Shown one piece after another: positions 34,800 to 46,637 of a stretch of 64,000 nucleotides of DNA. The first letter of the stretch is position 1; the number at the start of each line of letters is the position of its first letter. A program made the translations under genes and the position numbers. Origin of the DNA: Gnetum montanum (lineage: Eukaryota > Streptophyta > Gnetopsida > Gnetales > Gnetaceae); assembly GCA_015680685.1 (NCBI GenBank), contig MNCI01001323.1, forward strand, positions 49,049 through 113,048. Direction: 5' to 3'. The notes below the pieces were generated by a model. The model ran no database searches, was not told the DNA's origin, and worked only from the letters and a program-made list of their open reading frames with translations.

Positions 34800-37083
34800 A
34801 TGACTTCTTCTTCTCATAGGCGAAATGATACGAAACCACTAGTCCCACAAGATTGCCAAGTGATATATACTCATCCAGATGCGTATGTGAGTAATTTCAC
34901 CTTCATCCTACATCAGGATGAGCAACTGCGATGGCATGATATGGAAGGCAACATTATATTACCTCTTAATTGATCTGTACATAGGATGTTACTTCAAACT
35001 CTGAAGAAATTAGGAATCTCATATCTTCAAGGGAAATACGTTGTGAATGTTTATGACACTCAAGACTACCATCCCAATGAAACACAATGCAGGTGATATC
35101 AACATCAGGAGAGGTATCATGAGGATGTGAAGGGAAAATAATTCAAAAAGCCTTTGTTCCTACTGAACCAAGATGACAACGAGAACCCTTCATCTAAGGG
35201 CTCTCAACATGGAGATTCTCCACCCTTTGTTACTGGTGATTAGGGTGTGGCCCTAAATCTATAGTCTAAAATCAACAATTCAGGATCAAGAAAAGATGGC
35301 AATCAAGGAAAGGGATCAAACAAGCATAAAAATGATAGGAAAACTGATGAATGTGGTCATGATAACCAAAGGGAAATTGGTAGATATCATGGTGGAGGAA
35401 GTCCTTCTCCCTCTTCACCCTCTTCATCTACATCTGCTTCTTCTTCTTCTTCTGATCCTAAAAGACACCGCAAAAGGAACAACCATGATGGAGGTGAGTA
35501 GAGAGGCAATAATACTAATCACCATGACCACAATAATCATAGGGGTAATAGAGGACATCATCAGTGATAATGAAATAATGATGATGATGAGCCTTTGTTG
35601 GTAACTCAAAGTATGCTTAACATTGCAGAGGCAATTAAGACTCCAACTAGGCATGTGAAAGATAGTTGGATCGAGCACTTAGATATGAATAATATCCCAA
35701 GATTTGAGGGGGAATATAACTCTGATCCACAGAACCATCTACAAGTCTTTCACAATGTCTATGCCTTACAAAACATCAAGAATGATTGGAAAAAACTCAA
35801 GCTATTTCCTAGGACACTCATCAAGGAAGTAGAAGGCTGGTACTAGCCCTTAGAGCCAAAATCTATTGACAAATGAAGTACCATGCTAGAACTATTCAAT
35901 GACAAATACCAAACATACTCCAGAGTGTCCAACTTGAGAAGGTAAATCCAAGGCTAAAAACAAGGAACACATGAACCCTTGGATGCTACCATGGGAAAAT
36001 ATTATTCTCTTTTACATCGATGCCTTGGCCATGATTATTTTTAGAGGGAACAACTCTACCACATCATAGATGCGCTCAAAGTAGAAACTAGAAGAACTCT
36101 TGGGGTTTATTCCTAGGGGAGATTATCTAAACTAAGAGCTCATTAGATACAAAGGCTAATAGAATATGTTGCAAAAGAAGAAGGTGATTTGTGAAAAAGG
36201 AAAAATGTAGAAGAATATAATAGGGACCCTTCCATTAGAAAAAGGGAAGTCCAATTTTGTGATGAGGAGGAGTTACCACTTGATGAAGTGGTGAACATGA
36301 AAACCTTGCCTATCCAAAAATATATTTTTGATATTTAGGAAAATGTTGATAAATTATAAGAATCTTTGGATGAAAAATTTCAAATCACTATGAAGATTGC
36401 TAAAGAATCCAAAGAGTAAAATAGTGATCGTAATCACAAGAGGTGGAAAGAAGCTGAATGTGCCTACCGGAGAGGTAATGGTAAAGCTGCTTCAGTAGAA
36501 GAAGTTGTGGAGATAGAATTTAATGATGATGTTGGTTGTGAAATTTTTTCGTACGAACATCCTAAGGGATGTTGCCTTGTGGTGTCACACTTACAAGAGT
36601 CTGGGGTGTACATGTTCAATCCTCGACTAGTACAAATGTAAGTGCCTAGATGATTGCCTTATCCTCAAGGCAATCCAAGGCAATTCCACCAGCAACAATA
36701 GGCTTAATACCCAAGTGGAGCTCCACAACAACCATATGAATAATATCAATGGTGGCACCAACCACACTCATGGGGAATGCCACTGCAAAGATAGTAGTAC
36801 CCTTATAGGTAACCAGATCCATATGGGTACTATGTTCAGTAACCTATCTCTCCACAAAGCTCTACAAGCCACACCTCATTGCAACATCACTATTATCCTT
36901 CAAAGTACCACCAAAATCATTCACCATCTACTCAAGGGAAGAACCCATATCCATACCACCCTTCGCATCCATCTACACACATCCCTCCACCCTCAACCCA
37001 ATTACCTCTTATTCCATTCCTACAAGGAAAAATTCCCTCACAGTGACAACAATGAAATGCTATGAGGGCTATACATTCACAAC
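34800..37083 (+). pseudogene. Element B Gag
   Basis: ATG at 34800 (MTSSSHRRNDTKP) opens a frame that stays in register with the long open stretch from 35595. Zones in order: an N-terminal domain (YVSNFTFILHQDEQLRWHD); a Ser/His/Asn-rich linker of Ser runs and HHDHNNHRGNRG (about 35400-35580); and a capsid domain from 35690 (IPRFEGEYNSDPQNHLQVF, LFPRTLIKEVEGWY, NDKYQTYSRVSNLRR, THEPLD). A helical part with LDEVVNMKTLPIQKYIFDI follows. Next is a zinc-knuckle-like GCEIFSYEHPKGCC, whose second Cys is Phe. The C-terminus is Pro/Tyr/Gln-rich. About fifteen stops are scattered through it. Confidence 0.85.
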
Positions 37084-37269
37084 TAGCCTTCTAGCTGAGT
37101 GGTTCAGAAAATTGATCTAGAAAATAGACCTTTTTCTAATTCAAAAATCCTCCCAAACCCTCATAACCTAATATAGTTGGTCATCGTATATCTCCAACAT
37201 GCTCATCCTCTACATCAAACACATTCAAGTGCCCTTGAAACCAAACACCACCTTGGATCCACACTATGA

Positions 37270-37790
37270 TGTTAACTCATGCTATTTCTAATTATATTAA
37301 GGCTAGCAATATTTTCAAAAAAATATCTAACTTAGGAAGTTCTCTCATTTACTTATAGATCACTACACATGAGCCATGCAAGTCTCTTCTTTATTTTGGT
37401 TCCAATGTCAATCTCATCTCCCATGACATGTACAAGGCCTGGAACCTACCACCTCTCAAGAAGAGAAACATCCATTTAGAATTGGTAGATTAATCAATCA
37501 CTATTCCTTTGGGATTAGTGAAGGACATTGTGACCATAGTTTGTGGGTGGTCCTATCCTGCTGATTCTCTGGAGATCAAGGTAGAAAACTGCAAAGGTGA
37601 CTTCCCCATCATTATGGAAAGGGCTTTATTAAGCATAGTAGATGCACGAATGGGCATAAGGAACCTTTCCTTGGAATTCTCCAAGGAGAATGAATTTGGA
37701 TTATTTGAGAAGAATTTTGTTCCATGCATCATGTACATTAATAATAGGTGCAATTTCATGTAGAAAATCTAGTCCATTAAAAGCACATAT
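37270..37790 (+). pseudogene. Element B aspartic protease
   Basis: SLLYFGSNVNLISHDMYKAW matches LLDxGSxVNLxPxxVYxxL, with the catalytic Asp replaced by Tyr. There follow LPPLKKRNIHLELVD, a stop, SITIPLGLVKDIVTIVCGWS, and FPIIMERALLS, the relic of (P)IILGRPFLxT. The last 84 codons (37509-37763) are open. Its normal task is processing of the Gag-Pol polyprotein. Confidence 0.82.
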
Positions 37791-38239
37791 GTTAAAGCAT
37801 GTAGTCAGTGTGCACAAGAAACTGATATCCAAAGGTGCCTATATGCAGCAACCATAAAATAGGAGGATGTCTAGTGGTTGATAGCTGACTCTAAAAGTAG
37901 CACACTATGCATAGAACCTACTAAGCGCTTGACACACACCTATGTTGAAAGCATGGATGAACTTGAGCAAGTTCATCACCAACTCTCCAATAATGAAGAT
38001 GATGATACCTATTGGTAATCCCTAATAATTTCAAGCAAGAGCCCCTAGAGTTAAAAAATCTATCAGCTAGCATGGAGTATGCATTTTTAAACAATGGTAA
38101 GCCACTTATAATCAATGCAAATCTTTCTCCCAAACACAAGGATAAACTATTTTAGGTCGACAAAAAATGGCCAACAACACTTGCTTGGTTATAGCACGAA
38201 CTAATAGGAATTGATCCAAGGAAATGCTAGCATCACATC

Positions 38240-39185
38240 TATACTGACTTGACCATGAAGCCAAGAAGGTAGCTATAGAGGCAGCTGACTCCCAAGTTGA
38301 AGCAGATTGTTAAGGAGGAAACAAATCAACTCCTCAAGGTAAGGTTTATCTATCCCATTGCAGATAGTGAGTGGGTTAGCCCACTTGTAATTGTGCCAAA
38401 GAAAGATGGCAAGTGGAAATTCTACATCAACTTTAGGCTACTAAATATGGTAACATTTAAAGATCATTTTCCATTGCCATTTGTGAACTAAGTGTTGGAC
38501 ACTATCTCCAAGCATTACTATTATAGCTTCTTGGATGGTTATAATGGCTATAACCAAATCCAAATCATGCCAAAGGATTAGGCTAAGATAACATTCATGA
38601 GTGCCAAGGGGACTTTTACATATTTTAAGATGCCATTTGATCTATGTAATGCCCCTACAACATTCTAACACCTAGTCCTTAGTATTTTTTAACAACAGAT
38701 TGGTGGCAAGGTAGAAGTCTTTATGGATGACTTCTCTACCTATGAGGCTACATTTAAGCAAGCCCTGGATTACCTTGAGCAAGTACTAAAAATATGTGTT
38801 GAAATAGACCTTAGGCTCAATTGGCAATAAAGCCATTTAATAATCTAGGAAGGCATAGTACTAGGGCACAAAATTACTTAGGCAAGGATTGAGGTAGATC
38901 CGAAAAAGATAAGGGTCATCCAAGGAATCACACATCAACTAGAGATAGTTAAAAATGTTTGATCATTCCTTGGACACACTAGCCACTACCATCANAGAAT
39001 TGGAGCCTCTACAAGCTTTTTCTTTAGTAGTTGAATGCATGTTCACACTCCTTGGTCTAGACAAATGATGCATCTTTCTTTGTAAGCTCAACCAACAACT
39101 TTACAATCTTAGAGANTTTGGTTGAGCTTACAAAGAAAGATGCATCATTTGTCTAGACCAAGGAGTGTGAACATGCATTCAACTA
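38240..39185 (+). pseudogene. Element B reverse transcriptase
   Basis: Blocks in order: LLKVRFIYPIADSEWVSPLV, then VPKKDGKWKFYINFR (family WRMCxDxR), FPLPFVN, FLDGYNGYNQIQI, AKITFMSAKGTFTYFKMPFD, LCNAPTTF, the catalytic VEVFMDDFSTY with both Asp intact (about 38717-38750), VLGHKIT and IEVDPKKIRVI, then a SFLGHTSHYH relic of SFLGHxGFYRRFI. Stops interrupt it. The 122 bp between the two Ns (38995-39116) do not belong here: they repeat the following sequence backwards. Confidence 0.88.
38995..39116. repeat. Inverted duplicate between two Ns (probable assembly artefact)
   Basis: The segment is bounded by single Ns, and about 80 bp of it is the reverse complement of the 39118-39200 sequence just beyond the second N (for example TGGTCTAGACAAATGATGCA inverted against TGCATCATTTGTCTAGACCA). 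It lies inside RT coding sequence, where B should continue uninterrupted. Confidence 0.8.
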
Positions 39186-39189
39186 CTAA

Positions 39190-39640
39190 AGAAAAACAAG
39201 CACCAAACTAGTCCAAGACATTTCATATAATGATAGATGCATCTAACTATGCCTTGGGAGTTGTGCTTACATAGTTGAATGATAAGAAATGTCCATATTA
39301 CATCAACTACACAAGCCAAAGCATTGTGGGTGCATAGTTGAATTACACCAAAATTGAGAAAGAACTAATAGCAGTGATGTATTATCTTGAAAAGTTCAAG
39401 GACTATGTGCTTGACTACAAAGTGTTTGTGCACACAAATCATAGTGCCATTTGCTTCCTAATAAACAAGCCAATGGTGAGCCCCCGTATCATATAGTGGC
39501 TCATGATCTTGTAGGAATTCGATCTTACAATGATAGATCAGAAAGAAACTGAGAATGTGGTCATTGACCACCTCTCTCAGTTAAGATGGAATAATAAAGA
39601 GTATGAAAGTCTACTCTCTGATCAATTTCCAGATGAACTT
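39190..39640 (+). pseudogene. Element B RNase H
   Basis: FHIMIDASNYALGVVLT carries the first catalytic Asp. There follow CPYYINYTSQSIVGA, LNYTKIEKELIAVMYYLEKF with the conserved Glu, VFVHTNHSAICFLINKPMV (the usual T-Asp-His reads T-Asn-His), IIxWLMILxEFDLTMID, and VVIDHLSQLRW, equivalent to VADHLSRL. The domain would degrade RNA in the RNA-DNA hybrid. Confidence 0.85.
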
Positions 39641-39649
39641 ATCTTTATA

Positions 39650-40996
39650 GAAACAAAAAATGACAAAGTGCCCCCTAAATCAAAATAGTATGATGGCATC
39701 CTTACTTACCTTCTCACTTAGGAGATGCCACAAGATTTTGACTTTAGAAAGAAACAACAGTTTCTTCATCGGGCAAAGTACTTCATGGAAATCAATGAAC
39801 ATATTTACAAGGTGTGTGCCAATGGCCTAGTTTGTTAGTGTGTCCCTAATGCAGATCAACTATGCATTCTACAAGATTCTCATGAAGGCCCTTACAAATG
39901 TCACTATACAAGGAGACACATGGCCATAAAAATTCTCATGGTAGGATATTGTTGGCCAAAAATCTTCAGGGACATCCATCAATTTTTCCAATCTTATGAA
40001 TGCTATCAAAGAGATGGTGGGATGACCACTCGAATGGAGGATCCTCAATAGTGGATTCAACCACTGGAGCTCTTTGACATGGCATAGAATTCATGGGTTC
40101 CATCACATCCATGTCTAATGAAAAGGCATAAATCATCATAGCAATTGACTACTACACCAAATGGGTAGATGTAATAACCATCACTAATTGTACATCATCC
40201 ACTACTACTAAAATTGTACAACATATTATAAATAGGTTCGGGGTGCCACATGCACTAATTTCTGACAATGGAACTCATTTTATAGGTGATACTTCTAAAA
40301 AAAATTGCAACGCTTGGGGGTTGAACATAAATTCACAACACCCTATCATCCCCAAGCCAATGGTCAAATAGAATTCACCAACAAGGAGCTTACAAGGATC
40401 CTAATAAGGACCATAAGAAAATATAGGAGATATTTGAGCACAAAACTCAATGATTCCCTATGGGTTTATCGCTCAACATGGAAACTCCCTATTGGCTACT
40501 CTCCCTATGAGCTAGTGTATCGAAAACTTCCAATGCTCCTGATCCAATCTGAGCTTTATACACTCTCAACAACCTATGACTTGACCTTGACCTAAGCCTA
40601 GAACAAAGAGAAAGATTGATCAACTTGAATGTGCTATATGAAAACTGATTAGTGACCCTATCTTTGAATAAAGTGCACAAGACATGCGACAAACAAAACA
40701 CTAACCTTAGAATATGGAAAGTAAAATTTCAACTATGAGATAAGGTTCTCTACTAGAATCTCACACACGTACCTCAGAAAACTAAATTTCAAACATTGTG
40801 AGAGGGACCTTATATAATTGACAAAACCTTTCCTTCTAGGTCCATGATCATATACAAACCTAAGAGCCTAGATAAAAAGCAGTTGATCAACATCCAACAA
40901 GTGAAGCTTTTTCATGAGCCAAGACAAGCCAGTACAAAAACTACCTCAATGGATGCAACCACATTCAATTTTTCAGATCTCATCCTTCTAACATAG
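39650..40996 (+). pseudogene. Element B integrase
   Basis: The zinc domain reads DSHEGPYKCHYTRRHMAIKI, then GYCWPKIFRDIHQFF and SYECYQRDGG: both His are kept, the first Cys is Tyr. The core reads AIDYYTKWVDV, then FGVPHALISDNGTHF; after an eight-A run near 40300 the frame shifts to HKFTTPYHPQANGQIEFTNK, so the D, D and E are all present but in two frames. From 40305 a 96-codon open stretch includes DSLWVYRSTWKLPIGYSPYE and LVYRKLPM. The C-terminal part ends at TAG 40994, just before GTCATGGGAG. Confidence 0.87.
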
Positions 40997-42540
40997 TCAT
41001 GGGAGAGATGGCCATCTATACTAATCATCCATATGGCTCCTTAGTTTTTTTTTTGTTAATTTCCACATTTTTGATTTTGCAAGTTATTTATTTTACAACT
41101 TTTTTATTTTCAATTTTTTTTCTATTTTTACACCATCATTAGTACGTTTAAATCTTTATTGGATATTTTACACTTTCTTATATATTTTACTTTATTTTTT
41201 TAGTGTGATTTTCAAATTTTTGCTAATAAAAGTGCTTTATTGCCAACATGACACAATGGTGTTGTAGTTGCTACTAATGCTGGTTCGTGCTTTATGTTTT
41301 TGGTTTGCTAATGTCTAGTTTCTATTTTTGAATTTTTGTATCAATGGCTCAATCATGGTTTCATTTTCATGGAACATGCAGTGAGTCCACGACATCCACC
41401 CATCCACAAACTCTATGGTTTTTCTTGTTTTGGGAATTTGATGTCCCTTTTCATTAAGTAAACTTTTAATGAATTTGTAACCTTGGTAGTTTCTAGAATT
41501 AGAAAGGATTCAAAGGTTTGAACAGGGTGTGACTTCTAGGGAACTCAATACTCTTTGTACTCTTCTACTTACTTAGGTTCTTAAGTGTTTTCCTTGACTT
41601 CTTACCATTCTGTGTCAACCAATAATAGGAAGTCAAATAAAGTCTTTGCATGGTGTGGTTTTCATCCAAAAAGAAAAAAAATAAAAGAAAGAAATCAAAA
41701 TAAAAAAAACATGATGGGAGTTCAAAGCACACCCCTTAGACAAATAAACGAGCTACAAGCACTAGTTATGGGACTAGAAAGACATGTTACCCATGCCTAA
41801 AGGTCCCCTCTAACTAAGGCCCTCTCTCACTTCATATTTCTCTTTTCTTCTTTTTATGGAATGGTGGTCATTTTGTGGAAGCACTCTCATGTCTCAAGGA
41901 GATGGATCAATCTTGGAGTAACAATGAGAAGTCACTAAAAGAGGATGGTTTTAGTCTAGACTAACGATGGATCTTCTCAGGTCATTTTAAACACAATTTC
42001 CACAACGAATTTCTTATAACCTCAATTCAAAATTCCATTCCACCTTCTCCATCATCCATCTCTACTATCCAATGCTCACCTCACTACCAAAGTCCATGTT
42101 CTTGATTCCATGTCTTAGTCTGACGTATTTGAATTCTTAGGTAGAATCTTCTAGGTTTTGGTCCTTAACTTCAATCAACCATTAGTCACCAATGGGGCCC
42201 ACAAAATCCTTAGGTTGAGGTTATTCAAGGGAAAACAAGGTATGTGTCTACTATGGGGAGGACCCACTTGCATATCCCTTGGTTGGGTTTGTTAAGTACC
42301 TTATCCTTAGGTATTCTTGCAATCAGAATCTTTCGTACATCCATCTTTTGCACCACATAATGTGCTCCTTTACATATTTTGTTCATTAAACACATTCTCC
42401 ATCAAATTTTTCAATTTCTGAGCTTTTAAAGATCCTCTTCAATGATTTTATCATATTCTTGACTTTTCTAGGATTCCATGAACCCTAAATGCATTGAAAA
42501 ATTCCTTATATTTTTTGAGATATTGACATTTGAAAATTTT
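40997..42540 (+). other. Element B conserved non-coding spacer
   Basis: No gene. T-rich and A-rich tracts (41040-41210, 41680-41708) are followed by GAAAGACATGTTACCCATGC at 41778 and by GGGGAGGACCCACTTGCATA near 42256. Both blocks recur in A, C and H at equivalent places, which is unusual for retrotransposon DNA without a reading frame and suggests RNA-level or promoter function. Confidence 0.75.
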
Positions 42541-42660
42541 TTCTGATGGGCCCTGTATATGAGACCCTATCGATGGAGCATATCCATATAAGAGGCCTCA
42601 TATATGGGGCCCCATTAACGTAAAGGAAAAATCCTATATATATGCATGACCCCATGCTAA
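42541..42660 (+). promoter_or_regulatory. LTR-like internal promoter of element B ORF-X
   Basis: GGGCCCTGT, CCCTATCGATGGAGC and GGGGCCCCATTAACGTA imitate the U3 of the B LTR (CCTATCGATGGGG; GGGGCCCTATTGATGTA). GGAAAAATCCTATATATATG then parallels the LTR stretch AGAAAAAACTATAAATATG. The TATA-like run is at 42635-42642. The match includes motif order, spacing to TATA and the bases just after it. ORF-X starts 450 bp downstream, with a predicted intron between. The promoter role is inferred. Confidence 0.6.
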
Positions 42661-42789
42661 AAATTTTACATTTTCTCATAAATGCCAAGGGATTTTTTCA
42701 ATTTTTCAAAGCTTAGAACCTTCCAGAGCCCATAACTTATAAATCATTTATCCAAATTGCTTCATTCTTTGACCCTATAGCTACCAAAG

Positions 42790-43083
42790 GTAAGCTCTTC
42801 ATTGTGGGGGCCACAAATGTGCCATTTTTGACAAAAAAAAGTTTTGTGATTTTTGGTAACTCCCACAAAGGTTTAACTAAAAATTCAACTATCAAACACT
42901 AAATTACAAGAGTTAAATCTTTTCAACAAGCTCTAGTAACATCTACAATAAATAATTAATAAAATAATCAATCTACCATGGTCCAACCTTAGCCAAAGTA
43001 TAACTAGCTAACAAGAGAAGGTATTCAAAAACTTTAAAGTTACACATTATATCTACTAATCCATGGATGTGTTGTGACCATAG
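42790..43083 (+). other. Candidate leader intron of element B ORF-X
   Basis: ACCAAAG|GTAAGCTC is a consensus plant 5' splice site. CTACTAATCC, a branch-point-like sequence, lies about 24 nt before GTGACCATAG|ATGGCACC, which places the acceptor exactly at the start codon. Length would be 294 nt, AT-rich. Corresponding blocks exist in A and H and, with a decayed donor, in C. Confidence 0.6.
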
Positions 43084-45409
43084 ATGGCACCAAAAGAAAA
43101 GCACACGTAGGAAGCAGGACCATTTCAACCAAGGATGAAATAACCAAAAATGGGAAGGGACCAAGAATAGCCCCAAGAAAAACTACTTGCAACCCATGTC
43201 ACAAGTCCTCTTAGGAAAGAGGTAGAGTTGGAATCTATTCGATAGATTCCAAAACCAACAACAACAATAGAACACTCCCATCGGGATGATGCACAAACAC
43301 ATCCAAAAAATCTTGAGGTAACCTTGATAGAGGCTTGCTTGGATCAAGCCAAATTGATAAAGGTTCAAAAATTGGTGCTCCAGTAGCTAAACTTTGGCCC
43401 TTTTCTAAAGCATGCATCAAAAGAAGTGCACGACCAGATAAAGGCCTCTCCCATGTGATCAATCATCACTTCCACTAGGGGGTGGTACATGGGAGAGATG
43501 TTTTTATTCTAGAATAACAAGTAGCCTAGATCAATAATAAAAATCAAGGACATCTCAATGTCCTACTCAGTGTAGGCCATTGCTGCAGTACTTGGGTTGC
43601 TAGAAATAGGGGCAAATCTTATAGAGATCCCAATGCAGGTGGATCTCAATATTAAGAAAGAATGGATGCAATGGTGCCATGGCATCAACTACGAGGAGTT
43701 TAACACACTCACACTAGCAGAGAGGATTCATTATAAGATTGCAACCTTCCATCTCCACCTACCACTTAAATAACTATGTCAAACATTGTTGCAACCATTT
43801 AATGATTGCATGAATACAAAGAATGGCTCTTGAGTGAACAAGAGCAATGAGCAAACATGAGTGGTAGGGACCCATCTGTATATAGAACAACAATGAGTCA
43901 CCTTAATGAGGTGGCCTAAATGATTTTCTTGATGGATGTAGGTGGATCCATTTTCTCAACCTAAAGAACATAGCTACCCATGAGGTCAAATCTAAGCACC
44001 AGATAGGTCATAGTATCTCTCATAGAACAAGAGTCACTCCCAAAAATCTCTAGGAACACTACAAGTAGCAGAATAAATGTGATGTAGCATGAAGAACTAC
44101 TAGACTGATTAGTGGGAACTAAGCAACTACTTTTGGATGTCTTTGACCGTCCAGATAGTATTACTGCAATCCAATCAGAGCTGCTTGAGGAAAAGAGTAA
44201 AAACATCATATTGAAGGGGCAGCTTGAAATAACCAATGAGCTGAATGAATGCTTGGCTATTAAAGTTGTTGAATGAAGAGCCCAGATTGTCAACCTTGCA
44301 TTTCTTAACCTGGCACTAACAAAATATGAAGCTATGAAATAGCTTCATACCAAACACAAATGGGTTGAAGGTGCAATGGATATGGCAGTGCTTTATCAAT
44401 CCTTGGTAAAGGCCACATAGCACAAGATTCAAAAGGCCTTAAATCAAACCCACTAGGAGAATGTGTAGTTGACTATAGAAAATCATCACCTATGGAATGT
44501 TGATGAGCATAGGTAATAATTAACTAATTTCATCCATCAATAGTAGGGGCAACTGGGCAGAGAAAACATAGAATTGAGGAGATTGGCAACAAAATATAGG
44601 AATCTCTTTATGGAGGAGCTTCACACCCCTTGACAGAGAACTATGATCGAAGTAGCCACCTAGAAATCAAAGGCTCTCAAATTTGAGAGAGTCAAGGACC
44701 ATTACAAAGAATTGGTTGGCCTACAAAAAGAAGTAAATGAGAAAAACATCCAATTGATAAAGGCAAAAATGAATGAAACCTCCAACAAATCTAGTAAGGA
44801 AAAGAGTTGTGGCAACCCATCATTGATGGAATAGATTCTTACAACAAAGAAAAAATGTACATGGAGTTGCAAATTGAGGAGATGATAGAGTACATGGAGC
44901 TTAACAATCTCTATTATGCAAATCTAGCCATGATGACTACCAGAAAATTGTGGTCAAAGCTCAAGAAACAAGTGGCCATCTCATACTTTTTGTATGAGGC
45001 CAAGTTCAAGCATCAAAAAGACACCAAGCAAAAGCTTTTAGTGGCAAACGCTGAACTCAAAGTTCTCAAGGCATGATTCACTAATCAACAATCAACTACT
45101 AAGAACCTAGCCAAAAGGATGAATGACTACTAGGAGCTACATAACATAGTCAAGGTGTTCAACATCAAACACAAATAGTTTGTTTCCTGGTTTGTCAATG
45201 TGAAGGAGATGTTCCCAACGATGTCCTATTTGTGGGACATCCCCATTCCAACCCACATTGGTGATGCCACGTCGACTATGAATGATCCTTGAAGCAAGGA
45301 GGAGAAGATGAAGTCCTTGATCGATGCCTTTCACCTTCCACTAGAGGTTGTAGCCACAACAAGACAACAATAGCCACCTCAACTACCGCATGTACCTAAA
45401 GTCAATTAA
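43084..45409 (+). pseudogene. ORF-X of element B
   Basis: ATGGCACCAAAAGAA begins a Lys/Arg/Gln-rich N-terminus. Then come LNFGPFLKHASKEVHDQIKA, IIKIKDISMSYSV, MQVDLNIKKEWMQW, and INYEEFNTLTLAERIHYKIA followed by TFHLHLP, all equivalent to C residues about 140-230. The middle has LLLDVFDRPDSITAIQSELL. A coiled-coil section (44807-45076) includes LQIEEMIEYMELNNL. The C-terminus has FVNVKEMFP, YLWDIPI, IGDATSTM and KEEKMKSL. One net frameshift lies between about 43770 and 44100. Stops are frequent. Function is unknown; position equals the env-like ORF of Athila elements, but I see no signal peptide or membrane segment. Confidence 0.78.
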
Positions 45410-45679
45410 GGCCTTCTGAAACTCAAGAGCCACACCACCTAGGACTATTTAATCTTTTTCACTACCTTCATGCCATTAGAGGAAGTGTTGTCCAATTTTT
45501 GTGTAGTCATATTATGATGTTCAATTTTGCATAATGAACACCACAATTTTTGTAATGTGTTGATCTATACACCTAGGCACTTAGTTTTGTCATGTTAGCT
45601 TGTTTTGTTAAGAGCTAGTCAATAATCCCATACCTTCCTAGTTTTGTAAAGGAATTTAAGGATGAGTTTTCATTCAATC

Positions 45680-45688
45680 ATGGGGGTA
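45680..45688 (+). other. Polypurine tract of element B
   Basis: ATGGGGGTA directly precedes the 3' LTR start TGATTAGTGTC; the same GGGGGTA|TGAT junction occurs in C. Confidence 0.8.
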
Positions 45689-46632
45689 TGATTAGTGTCA
45701 AAGTGTCATGTCAAGGGATCCCCATTGATGTTGCCTTGTTGACAAGGTCTTGTTTACATGGTGTTGCCCCATCGATGGGCCCACTTTGACATAACATTTG
45801 CTACATCTATGGGGCCCTATTGATGTAGCCCTAGAGAAAAAACTATAAATATGGGCTCTCAGCTATGTTTATGAGGAGGGGAATTCATAGTAGTAGTAGA
45901 GCCCTTGCATTTTGTTCATTTGAAAGTTAGAATATTTTCCTGAGTGCCCACAACAAGAGTCACTAAGTGTATGGATCTTTATTCAAGCATTATTATGCCG
46001 GAGCACAACAGTGTGTATGGCAATAAAGACAGGCTTCCTAACAAACCTTGTAGCATTCTGAATAGTTTAGATGTTTTATTCATGCATTTAATGCTTTCAG
46101 TTATTTATTCAATGATTTCCAATAATTAAGCTAATTAAGTAATAAAGCAAGATAAGCTAGATAGATTAAATACATAAGTACGACCACTTCGAACATAACA
46201 CATATTCACTTGGTGATCCGAGTAGCTTTATTGCTTGGTGTGCCTAGTAGCGTAGCACTTGGTAACCTAGTAGTGGATATGTGGGTTCAGGACATGTACG
46301 GAAAGTGGGACCGAATGCTTATGTTAGAACTAGTTAGAGATTAATTAGTTAGTTAAATTAAATTAGTCATTAAATTACTTCATCTCTCTCTTTAAGCACC
46401 AAAGACCATAAAACATAAAATGATAAAAAACATTTTCCCCAATTACACTTAACCATACCTTTGAACTTCATAAGTGTAATTGGGAAGATAATGAACAACC
46501 ATTAGGGCAAGATTCACTTTCTAGAGGACTAGTGCATCGAAAACTAGAGAGTCTATAGAATTGGACTAGATCACACGTGAACACTGCATGATTCATATGG
46601 TTGGGCATAGGGGTACCTTCAACCACTCATAA
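45689..46632 (+). repeat. 3' LTR of element B
   Basis: About 944 bp, ending CCACTCATAA where relatives have CCACTCATCA (C to A at the end). U3 array: CCCATTGATG, CCCATCGATGGG. TATAAAT lies at 45844. It is followed by the atctt target duplication and then by element A ORF-X. Confidence 0.92.
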
Positions 46633-46637
46633 ATCTT

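Larger units (their letters stand above)
33708..46632 (+). mobile_element. Element B: near-complete Athila-like Ty3/gypsy retrotransposon
   Basis: 12.9 kb with paired 0.94-kb LTRs and a perfect 5-bp target duplication, atctt, at 33703-33707 and 46633-46637. The order is LTR, tRNA-Asp-like primer site, Gag, protease, RT, RNase H, integrase, 2-kb conserved spacer, ORF-X, polypurine tract, LTR. RT motifs VFMDDFS and VLGHKIT followed by IEVD, plus the tRNA-Asp primer type and an ORF after pol, place it with the Athila/Tat group. It lies in ORF-X of element A. In-frame stops and one frameshift in the integrase make it non-functional. Two Ns with an inverted segment (38995-39116) are an assembly artefact. 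Confidence 0.92.

Noticed and set aside
36715-37065. 116-codon plus-strand ORF rich in His, Thr and Asn
   Set aside because: Alternative frame of the Pro/Tyr/Gln-rich Gag tail of element B; the Gag frame aligns with element A.
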